A stretch of DNA of 64,000 bases from NCBI RefSeq assembly GCF_000821085.1, contig NZ_CCXR01000001.1, forward strand, positions 1,819,001-1,883,000, given 5' to 3'. Source of the stretch: Bacillus sp. B-jedd (GTDB lineage: Bacteria > Bacillota > Bacilli > Bacillales > Cytobacillaceae). Positions 58,365 to 64,000 of this stretch are shown here, piece by piece (position 1 is the stretch's first letter; every line of letters begins with the position of its first letter). A program made the position numbers and the translations under genes. The notes beneath the pieces were generated by a model. It was not told the DNA's origin. It was given only the letters and a program-made list of their open reading frames with translations, and did no database searches.

Positions 58365-59264
58365 ATGATTCACATGAAAAACATCGAAAAAACATTCAAT
58401 AGCCAGCCTGCGCTAAGGAATGTTGATTTAAATATCTCACACGGCTCCATTTACGGGCTGATCGGATCGAATGGCGCCGGCAAAACGACTGTCATTAAGC
58501 TGATGGCCGGCATTTATAAACCGGACAACGGCGAGGCAACGTATGACGGCAAAGAAATTTATGGGAACACAACACTCAAGGACAGGATTTTTTACATACC
58601 GGACCAGCCATTTTTTTTACCCCAATACACGACGAAGCAAATGGCGAGGTTTTATCGAAGCATCTACAGCCGCTGGAACGAGGAGCGCTTTCAAAAGCTG
58701 GAAGAAGTTTTCGAAATAAACATCAATAAGAAAATCCATACTTTTTCAAAAGGGGTCCAACGCCAGGTTGCGTTTTGGCTCGGGCTGTCGACGATGCCCG
58801 AATTGCTGATCCTTGACGAACCGATGGACGGACTCGATCCGGTAGTCCGAAAGAAAGTGAAGAATCTGCTTGTCCAAGATGTCGCGGAGCGGGAAATGAC
58901 CATCGTTGTATCTTCCCATAACTTAAGGGAAATCGAGGATTTCTGTGATCATATCGGCATTCTCCATCAAGGGCAGCTATTGCTTGAAAAAGACATCGAT
59001 GACTTGAAATCGGATGTTCATAAGATTCAGCTTGCCTATAAGGACGGGATGCCTGAAGAGCTGATCGGGAAAATGAATGTGCTTCACACGGAAAAGAGGG
59101 GAAGCATTCTTTTGCTGATTGTAAGGGGAAATGAAGAAGAAATCGTCCGGAAGATCCGCAAAACGAATCCCGTCATCTTCGACTGGCTTTCACTAACATT
59201 AGAAGAAATATTCATCTACGAAATGGGGGATATTGGCTATGCAATCAAAAATGTCATTGTTTAA
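58365..59264 (+). CDS. ABC transporter ATPase (YtrB-like)
   Basis: A 299-residue ATP-binding subunit. Walker A is GSNGAGKTT, the signature motif reads FSKGVQRQVAFWLGLS instead of LSGGQ, Walker B is LLILDEPMDGLDP and the H loop is VVSSHNLREI. The start ATG 58365 lies directly after the regulator stop, preceded by GGGGGCAG. The C-terminal 80 residues are an accessory domain as in YtrB and BcrA-type ATPases. It should drive the permease encoded by the overlapping next gene. Confidence 0.92.
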   Translation: MIHMKNIEKTFNSQPALRNVDLNISHGSIYGLIGSNGAGKTTVIKLMAGIYKPDNGEATYDGKEIYGNTTLKDRIFYIPDQPFFLPQYTTKQMARFYRSIYSRWNEERFQKLEEVFEININKKIHTFSKGVQRQVAFWLGLSTMPELLILDEPMDGLDPVVRKKVKNLLVQDVAEREMTIVVSSHNLREIEDFCDHIGILHQGQLLLEKDIDDLKSDVHKIQLAYKDGMPEELIGKMNVLHTEKRGSILLLIVRGNEEEIVRKIRKTNPVIFDWLSLTLEEIFIYEMGDIGYAIKNVIV

Positions 59265-61227
59265 TAGAGATTTATTCCTCCAAATCGCGAGAAACGTTGG
59301 CTGGATTTCGATTGTCTATTTCCTTGGCCTGCTGTTTGCATTGCCAATCCGGATGATGCTGATGTACAGCGAAACAATCTATGATGATAACTGGCATCCT
59401 CCGGCCAATCTGTTTCAGTATGATTACGCCATCCAGTTTATTCTGCTGATTGCTGCGCCAGTCCTGTTATCGGTCTTTTTATTCCGATTCCTGCAGGTTC
59501 GGCAATGGTCGGATATGATGCATAGCCTTCCTGTATCACGCGATAAAATCTTTCATTTTTATTCGGTTGCGGGAATGGTTTTCCTGTTGCTGCCGATACT
59601 GGCGATTTCGATCATTTTGATGATTTTGCAGGTGGTTTACGGTTGGGACTATTATTACGGCTTTGAGGATATTTTTCAATGGGCAGCAGTTACGGCGGTT
59701 TTTAATCTCGTTATGTATTTTGCAGGCGTATTTGTGGCCATGGTTACCGGCATATCAGTCGTTCAGGCCGTACTTACATATATCCTCCTATTGTTCCCGG
59801 CAGGAATCTCCCTGCTGCTAACCTATAACCTTGGGATGCTTCTCTATGGGTTCCCAAGTGATTATTTCCAAGTTGGAAGGATAGAGTTAATATCACCAAT
59901 TACCCATTTAACGATTTTAGAAGGAACAGACGGGAGGATTGGCTGGCAGTCGCTTTTGCTCTATATGGTGATTACTGTCGTCCTGTATATTCTCGCCCTA
60001 TTGATATATAAACGGAGAAATGCAGAAGCCGCCTCTGAACCGCTTGCATTCGGTTCTTTAAAAGCGATTTTTAAGTTCGGCGTCACCGTCTGTATGATGA
60101 TGCTCGGCGGCTTGTACTTCGGAGAGTACCAGCGGACTTTTAACTGGCTGCTGTTCGGCTACGCGTTCGGTACGGTCTTTGGTTATTTTGTCGCAGAAAT
60201 GGTCCTTCAGAAAACCTGGAGGGTATTCGGCCTTGCGAATTTCCGTGGATTCGCAGTGTACAGCGGGATCATTGTTGCTTTGCTCATCGGGATCCAGTCT
60301 TTCGGCGGATACGAAAAGTACGTGCCGGCACAGGAGAAGATTAAGAAAGTAACACTGTCCAATCAAATCATTTCCCGTAATGAAGAAGACACGATTTATA
60401 TGCCAAGCCCGTTGAAGAGCATTGAATCAATCGATTCGGTCAGAAAGCTTCATTCGGAAATTATCGCCAATGAAAAAATGAACAAACACGACCTCCGCAA
60501 CACGGGATATTTCTATTTTATTTATGAATTGAAGAGTGGCAAGAAGGTCATCCGGGAGTATCGGATCAATGAGCGCGAATATGAGAAATGGCTTCGCCCC
60601 CTTCAGATGAGTACAGAATACATCCGGGCCACAAACCCTCTTTTCAAAATAAAAGAAGAATCAATACGCAAGATCAATATCAGGGACGAAGCAGGCCTTG
60701 AAAAGATTGTTTCCATTTCAGATGTAGAAGAAATTCATGAAGCTGTGTCGATTTTGAAAAAAGAGCTTGAGAATGAAACATATGAAGAGTGGAGAGCTCC
60801 GGTTGGAACATATACAACGATTGAAATTACGGATAATTCAGACACGGTTCACATGCAGCTAAAAACGTCATATAGAGAATTTCAAGGCTGGTTAAAGGAG
60901 AAGGGACTGTATGACGAAGCTGTAATTACACCAAAGGATGTCAAATACATTCTTGTATCCAAAAAACTTGCCGAAACAACTGATTTCCGGGAAAGATCTG
61001 ATGACCCAATTGGAAGTCTGATCAACGAAATGGAGAATGACCCAGATACATTGAAGATAAAAGACAAAGAAAAAATTCAAGAAGCGCTGGACCAGGCAGG
61101 CTACAGTTGGTATGAAAAAAAGGATTACCTTGCTATTTTCGTCTATAACCGCAGAGATATGAAGGAAATACGGTCATTCAATGAAAAAGATGCACCTGCA
61201 TTTATAAAGAGCCATTTTGCAAAATGA
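59239..61227 (+). CDS. ABC transporter permease with large C-terminal domain (YtrC/D-like)
   Basis: A 662-residue protein whose start ATG 59239 lies inside the ATPase gene (26-base overlap), so translation is coupled. The N-terminal half (about 15-375) has eight or more membrane helices (VYFLGLLFALPIRMML, FILLIAAPVLLSVFLF, and others). The remaining 290 residues are hydrophilic, probably extracytoplasmic, with beta-rich and charged helical segments; it resembles the domain called DUF6449 on related Bacillus permeases, though I am not sure. B. subtilis splits this role between YtrC and YtrD. Confidence 0.82.
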   Translation: MQSKMSLFNRDLFLQIARNVGWISIVYFLGLLFALPIRMMLMYSETIYDDNWHPPANLFQYDYAIQFILLIAAPVLLSVFLFRFLQVRQWSDMMHSLPVSRDKIFHFYSVAGMVFLLLPILAISIILMILQVVYGWDYYYGFEDIFQWAAVTAVFNLVMYFAGVFVAMVTGISVVQAVLTYILLLFPAGISLLLTYNLGMLLYGFPSDYFQVGRIELISPITHLTILEGTDGRIGWQSLLLYMVITVVLYILALLIYKRRNAEAASEPLAFGSLKAIFKFGVTVCMMMLGGLYFGEYQRTFNWLLFGYAFGTVFGYFVAEMVLQKTWRVFGLANFRGFAVYSGIIVALLIGIQSFGGYEKYVPAQEKIKKVTLSNQIISRNEEDTIYMPSPLKSIESIDSVRKLHSEIIANEKMNKHDLRNTGYFYFIYELKSGKKVIREYRINEREYEKWLRPLQMSTEYIRATNPLFKIKEESIRKINIRDEAGLEKIVSISDVEEIHEAVSILKKELENETYEEWRAPVGTYTTIEITDNSDTVHMQLKTSYREFQGWLKEKGLYDEAVITPKDVKYILVSKKLAETTDFRERSDDPIGSLINEMENDPDTLKIKDKEKIQEALDQAGYSWYEKKDYLAIFVYNRRDMKEIRSFNEKDAPAFIKSHFAK

Positions 61228-61240
61228 GAGGGGGATGGAG

Positions 61241-61762
61241 ATGGCCGAACTGGATTTTAACGAATTGTACTCAAAATATTCAGCAAGAATGCTGCAAGTC
61301 GCCTACAGTGTAACGAAAGACAGCTATCTGGCTGAAGACGTTGTCCAGGAAAGTTTTTTGAAGGCATATAAAAAGCTCGGCACGATTGAAGATATGGATA
61401 AAGTCGGCGCCTGGCTTTCCTCGGTGACGAGGCGGACCGCGATTGATTTCGTAAGGGCGGAACAGCGAAAGCGCTGGGTACCGGCCGACCAAACAGTAAT
61501 GGAGCAGCGAATCACCGAAAAGGGAGTATCAGAATCGACCGACAAAAAGTTCGAATTCATCCTCCTCCAGGAAGAAGTGCGTGCGGCGATGTTCGGGATG
61601 ACCGAAGACTACCGGAAAGTGATGGTCATGAGGGTAGACTACGGAATGAAAGAACTTGAGATTGCCACCTCACTGAATCTCAAATCGGCCACTGTCAGAA
61701 CCAGGCTTTACCGGGCAAGGAAACAGCTCAGGAAAGCGATGTTGGAGAAAAATATCGCTTAA
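61241..61762 (+). CDS. ECF-type sigma factor
   Basis: A 173-residue extracytoplasmic-function sigma factor. Region 2 is YSKYSARMLQVAYSVTKDSYLAEDVVQESFLKAYKKL with the core-binding and -10 contacts; region 4 is MTEDYRKVMVMRVDYGMKELEIATSLNLKSATVRTRLYRARKQLRK with its helix-turn-helix. Start ATG 61241 has AGAGGGGG upstream. No anti-sigma gene follows; the next gene is an ABC ATPase. Its location in the ytr-like operon suggests it couples envelope stress to this transporter, possibly with a transporter subunit as the sensor; that part is inference. Confidence 0.9.
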   Translation: MAELDFNELYSKYSARMLQVAYSVTKDSYLAEDVVQESFLKAYKKLGTIEDMDKVGAWLSSVTRRTAIDFVRAEQRKRWVPADQTVMEQRITEKGVSESTDKKFEFILLQEEVRAAMFGMTEDYRKVMVMRVDYGMKELEIATSLNLKSATVRTRLYRARKQLRKAMLEKNIA

Positions 61763-61783
61763 GCAAGAGACTGTGTTTTTGAT

Positions 61784-61856
61784 AGGCCTCCGGTTTGCGC
61801 TAAGAAGCAACCCGGGAGGCAAATTTTTTCCGCATCCCTCCAGAGCAAGGATGCGG
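61784..61856 (+). terminator. Terminator or attenuator between the sigma gene and the second ABC gene pair
   Basis: First stem GCCTCC / GGGAGGC (inner sequence partly pairs) followed by AAATTTTTTCC; then a second perfect stem CCGCATCC / GGATGCGG (61829-61856) without a U run. Confidence 0.6.
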
Positions 61857-61894
61857 AAGCACATATTTTATAAAAACGGATTAGGAGAAACCTG

Positions 61895-62584
61895 ATGATT
61901 ACAATTAAAAATTTATCCCATCAATTTGAAATTGGGAAAAAGGGGAACAAAACGATTATCCCTGTCCTGAAGGATGTTTCGCTCGAAGTCGGCAAAGGGG
62001 AAATCGTCACCGTTGTTGGCCGGAGCGGATCAGGGAAATCGACATTACTTAATTTGGTGAGCGGCTTCATCCGCCCAACTGAGGGTGAAATAATTATAGA
62101 TGGGACGAAAGTGACCGGCCTAAGTGAATCAAAGTTCGCTGACTTCAGGATTAAGCATCTCGGCTTCATTTTCCAAAGCTTTCAATTGATCCAAAGCATG
62201 ACCGCATATGAAAATGTTGAACTTCCGCTAGTTTTGCAGGGGATGGGGGAAGCGGAACGGAAAAGGACAACCGAGGAGATGCTTTCAAAAGTCGGCCTGC
62301 TCGAGTATAAGGACCATTATCCAGGCGAACTGTCAGGCGGCCAGCAGCAGCGTGTCAGTATTTCAAGGGCGCTTGTCGTCAACCCGCCGATCATCCTCGC
62401 CGATGAACCGACCGGGAGCCTTGATAGTGAAACGGAAGAGGAACTGCTTGATTTTATCGTCCAATTGAACAGGGAACTGGGCATTACCTTCTTGATCATC
62501 ACTCACGATGACCAGGTAGCCAGAATCGGGCACCGAACAATTGAACTGCGTGATGGCAGGGTATTAGAGGAGGTTTTCGCATGA
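61895..62584 (+). CDS. ABC transporter ATPase (MacB/LolD type, YtrE-like)
   Basis: A 229-residue ATPase. Walker A is GRSGSGKST, the signature LSGGQQQRVSISRALV, Walker B ILADEPTGSLDSE and the H loop LIITHDDQVA. This is the mechanotransmission-type family that works with FtsX/MacB-like permeases. RBS TAGGAG precedes the ATG at 61895. Its stop overlaps the start of the permease gene by four bases (ATGA), so they form a unit. Confidence 0.94.
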   Translation: MITIKNLSHQFEIGKKGNKTIIPVLKDVSLEVGKGEIVTVVGRSGSGKSTLLNLVSGFIRPTEGEIIIDGTKVTGLSESKFADFRIKHLGFIFQSFQLIQSMTAYENVELPLVLQGMGEAERKRTTEEMLSKVGLLEYKDHYPGELSGGQQQRVSISRALVVNPPIILADEPTGSLDSETEEELLDFIVQLNRELGITFLIITHDDQVARIGHRTIELRDGRVLEEVFA

Positions 62585-63921
62585 AATTGAAGGACCAGTT
62601 CCGGTTCGTCCGGCAAAATATGAAGAAAAGTAAAACGAGAGTATTTATGACAATCCTGGCAGCGGCAATGGGTAGTGCATTTCTGATCGTGTTGGCATCA
62701 GTCGGCTTCGGCTTGCACTCATCGATCGTCAAGGAAATTACCAGTCGCCAGATTGTCACTGAAATTCAGGTCCATGGAAAGCAAAATGATGAGAACGGTT
62801 TCCAGCCTGTGTCTGATGATGATATCGCCAAGTTCGAAAAGATGGAAAATGTCAAATCAGTCGTAAGAAGAATCAATCTCCAACAGGATGGGATTTACAC
62901 AATCGGCAATTATGAAGCGTACAGCCAGACAATTGTCTCCCATATGCCGTCCGAGTTGAAGGCAGGCTTTGAACTTGCGGAGGGCAAGGTGGCTGAAAAT
63001 GACAATGAAGTTATTCTCGGCTATGATTTTGTCGAAGGCTTGATTCCAAAAGGCTCCGATGGGGAGCAAATCTATGACAATAAAGGGAAATTGAAGGATG
63101 AGTATCGCTTCAAGGAATCCCTGGTTGGCAAAACCTTAACAATGACCGTCAATAAGATGGTCGATGGGAAAGAGGTCCCGAAAACCTTCGAGGTCACTGT
63201 TGCCGGCATTCGCAAGCAGCCGACAAAGGAGTGGGTTTTTGACCGGATGGTGTTTATTTCAGAGGGGCTATTGAAGCAAATTGAGGAATTCACCGGAACG
63301 CCAAGGGGTGCGGTGATGGAGCCGAACAATACTGAGGATGGCTTTGTCATGCCAGAATATGATGAAGTCAAGGTATATGCGACCAATCTTGAAGCGGTTA
63401 AAGGAATTACCGAAACGTTGGAAAAAGATGATTATATGACTTATTCTGTTTTGAAAGAGCTGAAGGAAGTCAATATGATTTTCACGATTGTGAAAGCGGG
63501 CCTTATTTTCATCGGTACCATCGCCGTCTTGATCGCCTCTATCGGCATTTACAACACGATGACAATGGCGGTGACGGAACGGTCGCAGGATATTGGGATT
63601 ATGAAAGCAATCGGCGCCAGCCCGAAAACGATCAAGGGAATCTTCCTATTGGAAAGCTCCTACATCGGCATCATTGGCGCGCTGATTGGAACAGCGGTCG
63701 CTTATCTGATCAGCTTCGCCGTCAACCTGGGCATCCCGCTCATCATTCAGCAGGTATTTGGCGAACAAGCACCAGAAGGGTTGAAATTCAGCAGCATCCC
63801 ATGGACATTGCCGGTCATCAGCTTTTTGATCTGCTACATCGTTACAATTTTGTCCGGTCTGCGCCCGGCACAACGTGCAACCAGAGTGGATGTGCTTAGC
63901 GCGTTGAGGAGAGAAGTTTAA
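62581..63921 (+). CDS. ABC transporter permease (FtsX/MacB type, YtrF-like)
   Basis: A 446-residue four-helix permease. Helix 1 is at about 20-42 (VFMTILAAAMGSAFLIVLASVGFG); a MacB-type extracytoplasmic domain of about 250 residues follows; helices 2-4 are at about 305, 355 and 415 in the FtsX block TMTMAVTERSQDIGIMKAIGASP. It ends in RPAQRATRVDVLSALRREV, the normal C-terminus, so it is complete. The pair probably extracts or senses an envelope substrate rather than importing solutes; in B. subtilis the Ytr system responds to cell-wall antibiotics. Confidence 0.92.
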   Translation: MKLKDQFRFVRQNMKKSKTRVFMTILAAAMGSAFLIVLASVGFGLHSSIVKEITSRQIVTEIQVHGKQNDENGFQPVSDDDIAKFEKMENVKSVVRRINLQQDGIYTIGNYEAYSQTIVSHMPSELKAGFELAEGKVAENDNEVILGYDFVEGLIPKGSDGEQIYDNKGKLKDEYRFKESLVGKTLTMTVNKMVDGKEVPKTFEVTVAGIRKQPTKEWVFDRMVFISEGLLKQIEEFTGTPRGAVMEPNNTEDGFVMPEYDEVKVYATNLEAVKGITETLEKDDYMTYSVLKELKEVNMIFTIVKAGLIFIGTIAVLIASIGIYNTMTMAVTERSQDIGIMKAIGASPKTIKGIFLLESSYIGIIGALIGTAVAYLISFAVNLGIPLIIQQVFGEQAPEGLKFSSIPWTLPVISFLICYIVTILSGLRPAQRATRVDVLSALRREV

Positions 63922-63933
63922 TAGTTTTAAATG

Positions 63934-63977
63934 AGAGGCACCCGGCTTAGATGAGTTGGGTGCTTGTTTTTGTTTGT
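63934..63977 (+). terminator. Terminator of the ytr-like operon
   Basis: Stem GGCACCC / GGGTGC with a roughly 17-base loop, followed by TTGTTTTTGTTTG. Confidence 0.7.
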
Positions 63978-64000
63978 TGTGTACTTTTGTAGAGAGGGGT

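Overview
The window reads as chromosomal DNA of a low-to-moderate GC, Gram-positive, spore-forming-type bacterium of the Bacillaceae. The basis is strong AGGAGG ribosome-binding sites, TTG/GTG starts, a T-box leader, a SigB-type promoter in front of a CsbD gene, a WalR box, Rex/Fnr-type operators, and families such as DUF3243, DUF948, YpzG-like, RsbR-like and YtrA-like GntR. No rRNA, tRNA, prophage, cas gene or complete insertion sequence was seen. The species cannot be named from the sequence alone.

Layout. 0-12 kb: housekeeping and stress genes (azoreductase, VOC protein, MFS transporter, type II NADH dehydrogenase behind two Rex/Fnr-type palindromes, SGNH hydrolase plus M15 peptidase, CsbD, a DAACS symporter, M42 peptidase, CorA). 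12.1-12.8 kb: a 52-bp tandem array of hairpins. 12.8-14.8 kb: T-box leader and short-form proS, whose 3' end is followed by decayed 44-bp tandem copies of itself. 14.8-25.4 kb: two very small minus-strand genes (one a lipoprotein), HAD phosphatase, radical SAM/SPASM protein, LysM-NlpC/P60 hydrolase with a WalR box, RsbR-like STAS protein, VanW, M32 carboxypeptidase and a membrane protein fused to a PstS-like domain.

25.7-38.6 kb is the metabolic centrepiece. It holds carbamate kinase, an MFS permease, FdrA, a DUF1116 protein, a soluble sensor kinase and response regulator, an esterase-like hydrolase, an unrecognised permease, a cytosine-deaminase-like amidohydrolase and an M20 amidohydrolase. 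The kinase operon and the permease operon share a promoter/operator block with conserved spacing, which ties them into one regulon. By analogy with E. coli oxamate carbamoyltransferase (FdrA/YlbE/YlbF) plus carbamate kinase, I infer catabolism of a carbamoylated or ureide-like compound, with carbamoyl phosphate used for ATP. The third E. coli subunit (YlbF, DUF2877) is absent here.

38.6-50.5 kb: a solitary RAYT-type transposase, an AT-rich spacer full of ACTAGT, aldo/keto reductase, cytosolic alpha-amylase, SMP-30 protein, class A penicillin-binding protein, HxlR regulator and PEP carboxylase. A second 52-bp-period hairpin array follows PEP carboxylase. 50.8-57.5 kb: mostly single genes (PhnB-like, polysaccharide deacetylase, Cof phosphatase, DinB, a UDG-like protein, a zincin, a four-helix membrane protein with glutaredoxin, MATE). 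57.9-64 kb: a Ytr-like ABC operon (GntR, ATPase, permease, ECF sigma factor, ATPase, FtsX-type permease) behind a palindromic operator and 9-bp repeats.

Five copies of a modular hairpin repeat (near 9.1, 20.0, 21.9, 42.7 and 57.7 kb) and thirteen exact copies of the palindrome TTTTGCAAAA are scattered through the window. These, the two 52-bp arrays and the carbamoyl-phosphate cluster are the most unusual signals.
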